64,000 nucleotides of DNA, taken from the NCBI RefSeq assembly GCF_030936135.1, contig NC_082604.1, positions 684,501-748,500 of the forward strand. Reading direction: 5' to 3'. The notes beneath the pieces were generated by a model that did no database searches, was not told the origin of the DNA, and was given only the letters and a program-made list of their open reading frames with translations. Position 1 is the first letter of the stretch, and each line of letters begins with the position of its first letter. Position numbers and translations under genes: made by a program. This document shows, one piece after another, positions 36,273-49,100 of this stretch. This DNA comes from Gavia stellata. Taxonomy: Eukaryota > Chordata > Aves > Gaviiformes > Gaviidae.

Positions 36273-39200
36273 GTGAGGGGGTGGTGGGGGGCTGGGGGCT
36301 GCTGCCTGCTGGGGGCTGCGTCCCCGTCACCTCTCATCCTGCTGCCAGGCACCTCCGAGAGGGCTCTGGCTCCATCCTCTCCCTGCCCTCCGTGGGGCAG
36401 CTGGGGACTGCTCAAAGACGACCTGGCCCGGCCAACTCTTGGTGGGGCTGCCCAGCCCCAGCCCTCCCAGCGCCTCCTTGCAGGGTCCCATGTCCATGTC
36501 CCGCCCAGCTCGGGGCCCCCGAGCTGGACTCGCTCTAGCGCATTGCTGCCATTCTGTCACTGGGGAGCCCAGAATGGATCCAGTCCCCCAGTGTGGTATT
36601 CCCAGTGCGGTCTTCCCAGTGCCGCAGTGAGGGGAAGACTCCCTTCTCTCGTCCCAATGACTGCCCTCTTGCCAGTACAGCCCAGCATAGTGTGTTAGTG
36701 GTGGGAGAGGCTGGGAAGATCCTCCCCCCTCCCTGGTGCAAAGCCCTGCAGCCAGCAAAATGATTTCTTTCTTTTCTTCCAGCTCTCTGCCCGTGCTTTG
36801 GTTCTCAGTCCAGACCTGCACATCCTGAGGATGGAGGCAGGGCAAAGAAGGCTGTCCCTGAAGCCGTCACTACCTTTGTGGCTAGTGGGGCTTCTCTGCT
36901 AAAGCGGCTGCAAGACCATGAGGTGAGACAAGGGGGCTCGAGGGCTCCCCTCCAAGCCCTTGACTTCCCCAGGTGCCGTGGCAGAGGGGGATCTCGCCTG
37001 ATGGCACCTCTGCCCTCCTGCAGGCGCTTCGTCCCCAAGCGCCGATCCTGCCGCTCCAGCTGGACTAATGCCACTGCTCCCTCCCTCCTTTCCCTGGGAG
37101 CTTGCAGTGCTCTCCTGGACAAGGCAAAGCCTCTGGCATAAATCCCAGCATCTTTCCAGCACCTTTGCCCAAGTGCTCAAGGCCCCACCTTAGCTTTGGT
37201 TCCAGAACTGTCCCAGCGCCTGGGCTCCTGCCTGTGCGAGGGGAGCGACACTGTGCCCCAAGGTGCAGGGAGTTCATGGCTCCCCCTCCTCAGGGACTGG
37301 TCTCATTCCCACATCTTCCCCTTCCTCGCCTGGCACTGTCCGTCTGACCTCCACCGTCCCCCATCCTCGGGAATGACTTCCTAGGCTCCCGCATGGCCCT
37401 TTACCCTGGTGGAATCAACCTTCCTGTCTGGCTCTCTGGTAGTGTCAGAGGTGCCGTGGAAGATCTTGCCATTCCCCATGGCTGTCCTGACCGATGCCTG
37501 CAGCTCGTACCTCGTGCCCATGGCAGAGAGATGATTTGGGGGGCAGTAGGTCTCTCTCGTGGGTCCCTGGCAACGAGGGCAAAGCAAGTCCCATCACTCC
37601 TATGTGTGGTCTGTCCCCAGGGTGACCGAGTGGAGACATACCGGGAGCTGGAGAGCTTCTTGCAAGGAGACGATGGCAGTTTGCAGAGCGGTGTCGTGAA
37701 CCGCCTGATAGCAGAGGTGTCCAGTGACATGCGAGCAGCCCAGGTGAGCTTGTTCTCTTTCAAGGCTGCCAAAGCAGCCTGCCTCTGGCCCTGGTTTTTG
37801 GGGAAATCCAGAGCAGCACAGAGATGTTCCTCAACTATTCAGACCCAGTGGAGGTCCGAAGGGGACTCCTCCTTATAGGGCATTTGAAGAGGAGATGCAG
37901 AGAGTAGTGCAGAGAGGTGGACGCGGGGCTGTTTCTAACTGAGCGAGAGCTGGGTTCAAGCTCACTTGAGGAACAGCCCTGGGAACCCAGCAGCCCCGTG
38001 GAGAGGCCCCAGGGGGTCCTTGAGTCTGTGACAGTTTGTTCCTGGCATCTCTGCAGAGAGGGAGAGAAGGCAGCAGCACAGGGCTGTGCTAGGGAAAAGC
38101 CTCCCTCGTCTCACCGGGGAGCTGCTCGCCTACCCCAGGGTACAAGAGGCAGCAGGCGCCCGGCCTGAGCAAACTGCCCCGTGGGGTCTTGCAGGTGAGG
38201 CAGGGGCGTTCAGCCTGTCCGAGTGCCTCAGCCTTTTTCTCGGGAGTGTTTAACTTGTGGCACTTTTTCAGGGTGTGACAGATGATGTGAAGATGGCTGC
38301 TAGCGACGTCCTGGTGGCTCTGGCCCGCTCCCGCTTCCACTTTGTCATGTCTGAGCTCCAGAGCCACCTGAAGGCCATGGGGAAGGTCCCTGATGAGATC
38401 GTGCTCCTCACCTTGGGCAAAATGGCCCGCAGCTACGGTACGGCACCCTGGGCCTCTTGGTTTGGGTAGGGGTCTGTGATAACGGGGAGAAAGCACCCTC
38501 CCCCTTCCTGAAGGCTCTGTGTTGAACTGGGGGGCTATGAAGTCGCCATGCCTCCTTGCTCTGTGCCAGGGCTGGCCGGCAGCTCTGCCTTACTAGCCCA
38601 GTCCTGGTTCCTGGAGGATGGGAACCCACTGGAGACAAACCCGCAGGGTCTCTGCCCCGCACTGTCCTCCCCATTTCCCTAAAGGGCTTTCCTGTGTCCC
38701 CCTTGGGGAAGGCAGCCCTCCCCACACCCTCTGGCATGTCCCGCATGGCCCAGCAGCCCCAGCCTTGCCAGGGATCGACCCCGGTCTCCCGTGTCTCTCA
38801 CTGACCCTCTCGGTCCCTCTGTCCCTGCCTTCTCTGCAGCCCTGCGGTGCATCCCCTTCGTGGGAATGACGCTGCTTGCCCTGCGTGCCATGCTGAGCTG
38901 GGTGGGGAGTGGCCGGATCCTGCGCGCCGTCTGCAGTGGTGAGTGTCGGCTCCTCAGCTGGGGTCCCAGGGTCAGGGGCTGGGGTGGCCGTTGATGCCTC
39001 CCTGTGATCTCAGAGGGAACATGGCAGGTGTCAGCCCACAGTGAGGTCAGGCCTTGGCGATCCCAAACCACTGTGAGTGTGCAGAAGGAGCGGGAGAAGC
39101 CCCGGAGGTTTCTGTGGGCAGGACGCGACGGTGCTGCACAGGGGAACTCCTGGGTCCCTTCCCATGGCTTCTGTTCCCCTGTTTACCCTGGGAAATACTG

Positions 39201-40112
39201 GAGGGGAACAGGCCATTGAGGAGGAAAAGGATGGGGAGGAGGAGAGAAACAGTGGGTGTTTGAAACCAGACACCTCAAGGGCACAGCTTGGCCTCAGATG
39301 CAGATCTGGTCCTGGGCTGAGCCCTGCCGAGCCTGGGACCGTCCTTAGAGCAGGCTTGGGTGAGGGTGCAAGGTACCGTCCCTGCTGCAGACTCTCACGT
39401 GCTGCCCTTCCCTTTCTCCTGGTGCAGTTCTGGAGCAATGGTCAAAAGGGGTCAATACATACTTCGGCAGCCAGGAGCAATGCGCCTTCCCTCGCAACGG
39501 GGAAGCGCAGCTCTGTGAAGACATTTACCCAGTCTTCCGTTACGCGCTGGTAAATTGGCTGGGCTGCGAGGAAGAAGAGGTAAGAAGTGCTGCTTTCCAC
39601 GCCTGGGGCCACAGCGGGGATGTCCACGTTGGTGGGTCTGTCTGTGGCTGGTGGGGTGCGAGCAGAGGGGTGAGGGGAGGGAGCAGTCTGAATGAGAAAG
39701 CATCCCAGGCCGGGAGCCTGCTGTCACTGTGCCTGGGGCTGGAGGCTCTCTGGCAGGAAGCAGCCGAGTCCTGGGGCCTTTCTGCAGGGAGGGCTGGGGT
39801 GCGAGCGTGGGGAACTGCTCTCTCTCCTCTGGAGTGAGCCCTTCTGCTGCAGGGCAGAAGGGAAAGGGAAACCCCTCCCAGTGGGAAGGGCAGACTGGTG
39901 TGCAGGCGATGCTGAGTGCTAGGCAGACCTTCAGCCCTCCAAGCAGAGCCTCTCCCTTCCCTCTTCAGGACAAGCAGGCTGTGCTCAGGGCGGTGGCTGC
40001 CATGATGGAGGTCCTGCTGCGTGAGGAGCAGCACCGCGAGCATGCCTGGGAGCAGCTCCTCTGGCTGCTGCACCAATCTCAGGAGGTCCGAGACACCTCC
40101 CGGGTCAACAAG
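36257..40112 (+). CDS. MROH copy B, exons 1-7 (N-terminal part)
   Basis: Exon positions: 36257-36272, 36783-36922, 37621-37743, 38272-38437, 38840-38938, 39428-39579, 39969-40112, giving residues 1 to about 280. The first exon reads MRALR and splices in phase 1 into a low-complexity N-terminal stretch (CPCFGSQSRPAHPEDGG) and then into the first helices (TFVASGASLLKRLQDHE). Exon 4 and exon 5 carry the most family-typical segment (DEIVLLTLGKMARSY then LRCIPFVGMTLLALRAML). Exon 7 is exactly 48 codons and ends in phase 0 (RVNK). In related bird MROH proteins as I remember them about 30 residues follow here that I cannot find as an intact exon between 40,113 and 40,927. Confidence 0.85.
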
Positions 40113-43100
40113 GTGAGGTGTTGCGCAGGGCCCGGCGTGGCTGCTGGGGTGGGTCTGCGCGAGTGCCACGAGGCACTGGGGAGCTGTGGGGTGCCAGGAG
40201 GAGCTGGGAAGGCCTTAGAGAAGGAACAGGGAGGGGGAGAGCAGAGGAGGCCTGAGACTTCCCCGCACTCTTTGGGCAAGAAAAGAGAAATGCGGGGAGG
40301 GGCCAGAAGGGAGGCAAGAGTCCCCGGGGCTCATCTTCTCAGGAAGGGAGGCATTGCCATCTCTGTAGGGCTCTGTGTGTGGGAAGAGCTTTGCCCTAAT
40401 GCCCGGGGCCGTGTCCAGTCCCGTCCAGTGAGGGCTGAGGTCTGATGAGTGGGAAGTGCCGGGAAACGGAGTTGTCAACAGCGGGCTCTGTTCAGAGGAA
40501 AGAGACCCTGCCGATGCTGCTCTGAGGGGAGGGCAAACAAGAAGCCCCATCCAGGAGGGTTTGTGGTTTTCCCTGGGAGCTGCTGTTAGGGACTCCCCTT
40601 CTCCCAGATGTGCTGGATTTCTCCCTTCCCAAGTGCCTTTAAGTAGCTTTAGCCTCCTCTTCCTCCCCCGTTGTCTCACAGACCTTCCTGCAGGCCAGGA
40701 ACACGCCAGGATTTGTGAGACAGGTGCCACGTAGGTTCCTTAAGGCTTCAGGAGGCCTGATCCTGGCTGTTCGGAATGGGCCTGAGGGGCAGCCCTGTTC
40801 CCACAGTGATTTCCCTCTCAGCCAAGTCGCAGCAGGACTCTGGGAGAGGAGGGCAGAGAGCACCCTTTCTTTTCAGTCCCCCTCAATACTGATGCAGATT
40901 TCTTTAAAACAGACCTTGTTCCCACAGCTCCCTGACGTGACCAAAGAGCCTGGCCTGGCCCCTAAGGCAGAACTTCCCCGCTGCATCGCGCTGCAGGGTA
41001 AGGAGAGGAGACTGGGCGATCCCCCGTCGTGCTGTGGCGGCTCTCTCCCTGTCCTCGGCAGTCAGAGGCAGCTGCCTGCTAGTGCAGAATGCGATTTCTT
41101 CCCTGCAGCACGAATATGCCCTGAGGAGACGGGCATGTTTCTGCACTCCCCGGAGAGCGGTGGGAGCAAGGCCGGTCGCGTGGCAGCCCTGGGCCTGCTG
41201 GGAGCGCTGGCCCACTCTGACGGTCAGTGCCATGGGCAGGGACAGAAGGCAGGGGTTGGGGCTGCTGGGCTGAGAGCAGGAACAGGCTGAAAGTGGTGCA
41301 CCTGCACCCAAAAGGAGCTGCAAAGAGCGGGTCCCCCAGCCGAGCTGACGCCCTGCGACAGGGCTCAAGCTCTCCTCCGGCAGTTAGAAATGGTGGCACA
41401 CCAGGGATGATGCTCCAAGCTCAGTAACACGGGCAGGCTGGTGGGTGGGCGGGTGGACTGGTGCACAGGAGCTGCTTGTACCCAAGTCATTTCTCACGTG
41501 CTCTGTGTTACCATATTACCATAGCTTTCAGTCCCTATAAAACAGCTGTGCCTCTAGAAATGGAGTCGCTCTGGCTACGCCGCTGCCTCCTGTGAAGTCA
41601 GAGTCAGGCCCCGCTTTTCTGTCCCGTTGGTGTGCGAAAAACTTGGAAGCTTCTGCCATTGGGGCTCTGCCTCAATGCACACCTCTCCATATCTCTTCCA
41701 GCACCTGCAGTGAGAGAGAAGCTGCCCCAGGTGATGGAGGCCATGGGGTCAGTGTGCAACGACCCCAGTGCCCAGGTGAGCTGGTTTGGGAAGGGACAGT
41801 GCCACCAGGGGAGGCAGAGGAAGCCTTTCCCTCAGGGCAGAGCTGGGGTGCCTGGGGAGGTGCCGGCGCATTGCCCAGGCAGTGGGTGATGGCTCCTCCC
41901 CGGGGAGAGCTGGCAGAGTGGAGCAGGGAGGTCGCTGTGCTCTGTGGGGCAAATGCCCGTCCAGCCTGGTGCTAAAGCCCAGCCCTGATGGCCGGAGCGA
42001 AAGCTTCTGCCGTGCGCTTGTCATCTCTCCGCGAGCCACAAAGGCTGCCCCCAAGCAAAGGTGGCTTCCCTTTGGGTTTTGAACAGGAGGACCGTAACCA
42101 CGCTCTCCCCTGGCAGGTGCGGAGGGCAGTTCTGGAGTTCATCCGGGAGCTGCTCAGCTCCGGCTCCCAGAGCTGCTGGGCATGGGATGTGGTGGGGCAC
42201 ATCTTCAGCGAGTTCAGCCGGACCTCAGGCAGACTGGTAAGGGCAGAGTGGGACACCTGGGGCTTCCAGCAGTGCCTGGCCTGTGCTGAGAGCTTCTGCA
42301 GGCATCCTTGAGCATGGAGAGCTCCACGCTGCAGGGCCATCAGCGCCGGCGCTGCCATTGGAATGACCTGCAAATGGCTGTTCCTCGTGTGTGTGTGTGC
42401 TGATGTTGGTGGAGACGTCAGTGAATGATGAGGGTTTGCACCCGGGCGTGCCACCTGGGACTGTGGGGCTGCCTGCGCACCCCACAGGCTGAGCTGTGCC
42501 CACAGACACCTTCAGCAAAGCTGCCTTGCAAAGGGAGGGGTCTTCTAGGGACAGGACATCCTCCATCCTTAAGTGCTCACAGACAATCAGCAAAACACAG
42601 CCACTGCAGCCAGATGGGCCTGGCTAGAGGATCTTTCTGTGGTGTTCTCAGACTCTGGCCCTCCAAAGCATGCCCTGCCCATCCAATAGCAGTCTGGGGA
42701 CCCGCATCCCTTCTGGCAAGGGGACAGGCCGTCTGGCAGTCCCTTTGGTGAGTGTTTCCAGCTGGGTGCCCAGGAGATGAAGGATGGGCATGGCTGAGCC
42801 TTTTGCTGACTTGCTGAGGATCTTCCCTCTGGCTAGAGCCTCCCTCCAACCAGGGGATCTGTGGGTGTTGCTTTGCTCCAGGGCTTTCTAGTCCTTCCCA
42901 GGGTCTGGGAAGTGGTTCCCGAGCTGGGTCTGGCCGTTCTTGTCCTCCTTCTGGAGGTCAGTGCTCCTGGGAGGTTGGCGCAGGAGCACTGGTGAGGCCA
43001 TGCCTGAGCCTTGTCGGTCGGGAGCTGAGAGTAACAGGGGTTTTGCCAACTCTGTCTTACAGGTGGCAGGAGGCCTTTTTGCCTGGGTAACACCGGAGGA

Positions 43101-46100
43101 AGGAGCTCTTCGAGCCCTGTGTGTGGACATCCTGGGCTCGCTGGACGTCTCTCTGAGAGGGATGACCAAAGTAAGTCACCCTGTGCCCTGCTGCTGTGGC
43201 CACTTCTTGCCTTCAGGGCATTTTTCTTCGTGCTTCCCCATGCTGTGAACCTCTTCCCTCACATGTGCTGAAGCACACAAGGCTCAGGGAACCGCAGACT
43301 GTCACTTTTGTCTTTGAGCTGAATAGAAATGCTGATGTGGTGAATTGCCTGGTTCTTCTCTGCAGCTCCTGTGGCCGAGGCTGCTGCAGTATGTGGTGCC
43401 AGCCCAGTACAGCGGCATGCTGATCCCGCTCTCCCGCTGTCTCCGAGCCCTAGTTGAGAGACGGGAGAGTGCAGGGTGTGAAGAAGACAAGGAGGAGCCT
43501 GATGCCGTGGACTCCCAGGAGCGAGGTAGAAGCTAATGGGTTCAGCCAGGGGCTTGGCCAGTCTGTGTCTACATGCACCCTGCCAGCCCTCAGCAGAAGC
43601 CTGGGAGAACCAAAGGGCGGAGCCAGGCTCTGCTGCTGGGCACGAGGGGCTCTGCCCTGCATTGCCCCTTGCCCAGCGCAGAGGCCTGCCTCTCCTGCTC
43701 GCAGCACTCCCCTGGCGAGCTGGGGCTTGTTCCTGGCCATGCTGGAGCTGCCTTCGTCCCGTGCTGGGCAGCCCTGGGGATTTCTCCCGGGTCAGCGCCG
43801 TGGCAGCACAGCTGCTCTCAGCCCTCAGCCCTGTGCGGGGCATCGGAGGCGCGATGGGCACGGCATGGCAGGGGCTTGTTGGCTCACCCAGCCTTTCTTC
43901 CTCCCCACAGCCCAGCTGCCGGCTCCCCAGGCCCTGCTGGCTCGGCTGCTGGTGAGTAGTGGGGCCCGGGGGAAAGAGCTTTTCTGGCCAGGGGTGGTGG
44001 GGGAGCCCAGGGCAGAGATGCTGTTGAGGCCCATGCCGGGATCCCCCAAGGAGGAGGCAGTGTGCCTGAGACTGCCTGGGCCTGTCCGGTATCCCACTCC
44101 TTTCTTGGGGCTAGCAGCACCGCAGGTGCAGGAGCGGCATCGAGCTCCCTCCATCCCTCCATCCCTCCCTCCCTCCCGGGAAAAACTGCAGCTCTGGTGG
44201 CAGGAGTGACCCTTCTCTCCTGCCCTCGCCTAGGTGGTGGCAGCAGCTCCTCACAAGAGCGGCGAATGTGCAGTCGCTGCCTTGCAGCTGCTGCAGGCCC
44301 TGCATGGCAGGATACACCGAGCCTTGGGGGTGGTGTGGACTACCGAGATCCCCCTCCTGCTGCAGTACTTGGAAGGTAAAGTGCGGGTGGGGAGGGAGAG
44401 GCTGGGGGGAGGGAAGGGGAGCAGGAAAATGCAGCTTCCCAGCGTGACGGAGGAGAATTGTCCCCAGTTTCCCAGCACTTGCTCTGCAGCCTTTCCCCTT
44501 CCAGGGAGCCAAAGCTGAGGCTGGGGGCAGCCGTCCCCCAGTGTCGATTTGGCCCAGGGGATGGATGGGGCTGTTGATGTCCTTTTGGAGGGCAGGTCTT
44601 GGCGGCACCCCCATGTCCTGGCCGGGACGGTGTTTGGGGGAGGGACAGGACTGGTGCTCCTGGAGGGGGTGCAGCCCCTGGCTTTGGAGAACCAAGTTGC
44701 CAGGCCAGGCCAGGTTTGCAGCAGCTGTCCTTGGCAATAGCCTGGGAGAAGAGCTGCAAATGGGCAGAAAGTGGTGGGTCATTAAGGAGAAAATGTGTGT
44801 TCCCAATGCACGCTGGCACGCAGTGGTCGGAGTTGTTCTGGGAGCTGCAGTCAAGCAGTGGGGATCTGCCGTGGACAGCACGTCCTTGCCCAGCTTGAAT
44901 CAGTGGCCCTGACAAATGTTCCTGGGATCCCTCCTGTGTCTTTGGCCTCACAAGGGCTTTGGTGTAGGTGCTTGTAGGCCCTTTCTAGCCTGATGGCCTG
45001 GGAATGTTGGGAGGTCTGACCGCAGAGGAGACCACAGGGCTCGTCTTTGGTGTGAGCTTAAATAGCAGCGAGGGCTTTTGCTTCCTCTTGCTTTCTAGGG
45101 AAAACCAAGAGGTCCCTGGACTCTGCAGAGTGGGAGAATCGTGTGCTCAAGGTACAGCATCCTTGGGGGGTGTCACAAATAGAGGGGGAGAAGAGGGAAC
45201 AGACAAAGTTGTGGGAGGAAGCTCGGGGCTGCCTGTGTAGGCAGCAGGAGGTGGGGGCACCTCCTGAGTGCCCTGTGCCTCCCCCCGCAGTAGGTGCCTG
45301 CCCACTCAGAGGAGCTGCTGTCTGCACCCGTGCCACGGCTGATGGCTAATGCCCTCTATCGCTGTGGCACACGCCTAAGCACTGCCTCCTCCTCTATGTC
45401 TGGCATGCCGGGGGGCTCTCGCCTGAGGTGTTAGGAGAAGAGGGAGGCTGGTGAAAAGAGGGCTGGGTGGGGCAGGGGAAGAGTCTGCCATTCCCAGTAG
45501 CTCCCCCCAGCAGTGTCCCGGGACATGCGAGCGTAGAAAGCATCCTGGCCAAGGGCAGGGGAACACTCGCTTCCTCTCTGTTCCCCACAGTTCCTGCGAG
45601 CGTCGCTGGAGCCCATCGAGGACAGGGCCTGGACCATGGGCCTGAGCCAGGAGCTGAGCCAGCAGCTGGGCAGCTCTGCCCCTGGCTCCTGGGAGAAGGT
45701 GTGTCTCCTGCCCCGCGCCAGGGCTGGGGCTCTGCCCACGCAGGCGGTTTTCATTGCTTCCCCTTCTCTTGCCCCCAAAATGCGCCTCCCTGGGCTACTC
45801 CAGTGGCTGGCTACCACCAGGGGTGGTCGGGTCTGTCTGGGGCCAGACCTTTCCTGACAGGTCGGGCCGTGACCACATCTCGGACGTGGCCTCTTCTCTT
45901 GCAGCTTTTCCTGTACAAGGCCCTTGGGACAGTGCTGGCAGCTTGTCAGGATCTCAGACACGTCCAAGGGCAGGTGCTGAGGTTCCTGCAGGAGACAAAC
46001 CCTGTGCAGCTGTCTGAAGCCCAGGTGAGGTGATGTTCATGTCCTGCGTATCCCCTGCCTGTTCCTGGGGGAGAGGCAGGGCTGCTCCAGACCTCGATTT

Positions 46101-49100
46101 CCTCCATGCTGCCATTTCCCCCTTGCCGCAATGTCCTGCCTGGCCGTTGTTGCTGGCCATGGCCGAGTGCCTGTGCTGGAGCCAACTCCCTGTTTCTCTG
46201 TGGTTGCAGGGAATGATTTCTGTTGTGTCCCACACGGCTGAGAGCCACTTCCATCTGGTCTTGGACACGGTGACCATGTTCTCCACCGCTTTCACCAGAG
46301 GCTGGTTTTATCAGACTTCCATGAGCTGGAAGGTAAAGGAGCCAGGGTTTCCCTGTTTGGCTTTCCTTTTTTGGCCTTCTTTCACTTCTACACCTGCAGC
46401 AGCCAAGTTGTGGCAGCTGCCTTTAGATAAGCATTCGTGTAAGAGCTAGCCGAGACCTCTGTTTCAGAGGGGACGTCCTGACATTGGGGCCCCTGAGGTG
46501 TCTTTGGAGAGGAGGGGGTTTGACACCGGGTGGATCAGAGCCACCCAGCTGGGGCAGCTGCAGCGGTTGCTTGCTTGCAGCCACCTTGCCCCTGACTTAA
46601 CTTCAGCAGGAGCTGGCGACAAGGGGGTGGGCACGGTGTGACACTCTGACCCTTCCCCAAAGCTGAGGGCCAAGAGCAGGAGCCTGGTGAAGTCTCGCTG
46701 GCTCTGCTCCCCACCTGGGGGCTGTGGGGAAGCCTTTCAGGGCAGGGCAGGGCCCTACAGAGAGAGCGGTGCAGCCTGGCCTGGGGAGGTGAGCAGAGTG
46801 GGCTCATCTGCACCCCTGACGAGCACGGGCTGCGTGTCTGCGCAGGACCGTGACAGGCTATGTCAGATACCTTTCCACAGAAAGGTTCCAGGCAGCTCCT
46901 CGACCTCTCAAATCAGTGGTAAAAGAGCCAGCAGTGTGTGCGATGCTGGCTGCACCTCATCCCCATCCCCATGCGAGATCCCAAGCTGTGGGATGGGAAC
47001 AACTTCTGGCCTTGGACCTCGCAGCTCGAGGAGTGGCTTGGGGAGCTGCTGGGAGGTGCCCAGGGAAACAAGGAGCTGGTGAGGGTGCAGGGCAGGGCCT
47101 GCCGCAGGAGCCTGCCAGAGTCCCGGGGCTGACCTCTCAGGGCATCTCTGTTGACACAGGTCCAGCAGTGGCAGAAGATGGAGAGCGCCCAGGCCATTCG
47201 TGCTGCTCTCATGCGCACCTACAGCGGCATTGCACTGCGTGCCCCCAAGGAGCAGCTGCTCACCCGCGTGGATAAAGAAATCGTGGGCAACATCCTGCGG
47301 CTCTCCAGAGCTAAACAGAGGGTAGGAGCATGGGGCACACAGGGCAGGGATGCCTGGGTGTCCCAGCTCCAGCCCCTTGGGGCTGGGGTGCACCGAGGTG
47401 GACGGTCCCTTTCTAAAGATCTCCCAAGGAAGGGTTTGTCCTCAACATCCAGATCCAGCCCCCCATGGGTTTCCCCTGCCCATGCTCTTCTTCCACCTCT
47501 CAGCCCTTCAAAGAGTTGAAGGGGTGCTTTGCTCTCTTTGGCCTCAGGACTTGCAGCTCAAGCTCGCCCTGGTGCAGAGCATCACCGAGGTCAGCTGTGC
47601 CATCCAGGCTGTGGGCAACTGCGGCAGCTTTGAGCTGTCCTTAAAGCAGGAGGCAACGTGGACCTTGCTGGTGAGTGCCTGTAGCCGGGGCGGTCGCACG
47701 GGGGAGTTTTGGGCTGTGCCATCGGACTCCTTACCCCAGAGGCACGATGGTCTCTGGGCTTCACGTGAGCTCCTGGAGCTGTGTCCGGAGCTGGTGGGGC
47801 TCTTGAGTGCTGGTGCTGGGTGGCTGTGGTTGGGGAGCAGGGGCCCTCCTGCGGTGCCTTTGGGGATGCGTGGGGGTGACGGGGCAGTGTCTGCCCAGGC
47901 CTGGCAGCAGAACGTGTCCCCAGGGGAGGCGGGAGGGCTGTCCCGTGCCCCTGCCAACTCTGTGCTTCTCTCTCTGGGACTTGCAGGACTGGATCAAGGG
48001 GGAGCCCTGGGACTCCCTGGTGTATGGGGTGTTCCAGGCCCTGGAGGAGTTGAGGTGAGGTCTGTTCCCCGGGCTGTGGGGACTCCCAGTGTGCCCCATC
48101 CCAGCTGGCTGGGGCAGCCCCAGTGGCCTTGAGCATGGGGCCGGGAGCTGCTGGGGCTGTGGAGTGGGAGGGTGTCCCCCATGTCGGGTGTCTCCCACAG
48201 GAAGGGAGCCCCCGGGGTTCCTTAACCTGGGGGCAGGGGTTTGCCTGCTGCCTGGGAGGAGGCAGGAATTGCTGGCGCTGAAGGCAGTGCTTGCTGGCGT
48301 GGGCGGGGGTGTTGGATTTGGGGCCCTCGATTAGGAGGAACCCAGGTGTGGTTTGAGCCACTCTGGAGACAGTAAATCTCCTTTGTGTTTTCTCTTCCTT
48401 TTTCCTCTGGCCAGCAAGCTGAGGCCACCTCTGAGGCGGGAGGAAAATCACAAGCTGCTGTCAGTGTGCTGCCAGACTGTCTTGTCCTGTCCTTCCAAGG
48501 AGCGGATGAAAAAGGGCAGGAAGACAGTGAGGGCAGCTGTGAACATGCAGGTACCCACCGGCCAGTGCCTGCCCACCCCTGGGTCAGGATCCCCCCTCAG
48601 TGCGCCCCAGCAGCCCCCATGATGCAGAACCTCAGCTCTGCTTTCCTGCTTTCAGCTTCTGCACAGGAGATGCTTGGAAGATCTGGGCCATCTCCTAGAA
48701 ACCTTTCTGGAGGCAGAGGTGACCTCTGCCTGCTTTGATGACGTGGTCCATGTGAGTAGCCGTGAGGCAAGAGGGAAAGTGTTGCAGGGGCAGAGAGTGG
48801 AGGCCTTAGAGGGTGTTAGGACGTGGATACCTTTCCTGCGGGAACGTGGGGCTTTGGCTCCTTGCTCTGAGGCTGTGCGTCTGGCCGGGGCCAGGGGCTG
48901 AGCTGGGGGACGGGAGCGCCCGGCCACTGCAGCCTCAGGCCAGGCAGAGCAGTGGGCCCTGTTGGAGGGAAAGCCCAGAGCCAGCCCTGAGCTGGCTGAG
49001 AGCAGCCTGGAGGAAGGCTGGAGTGGGGAGATGCCGGCAGGGTAGCAACAGCAGGCTCAGGGCAGAGGCGGCTGGAGGGAGCGAGGCAGTGGAGGCAGCA

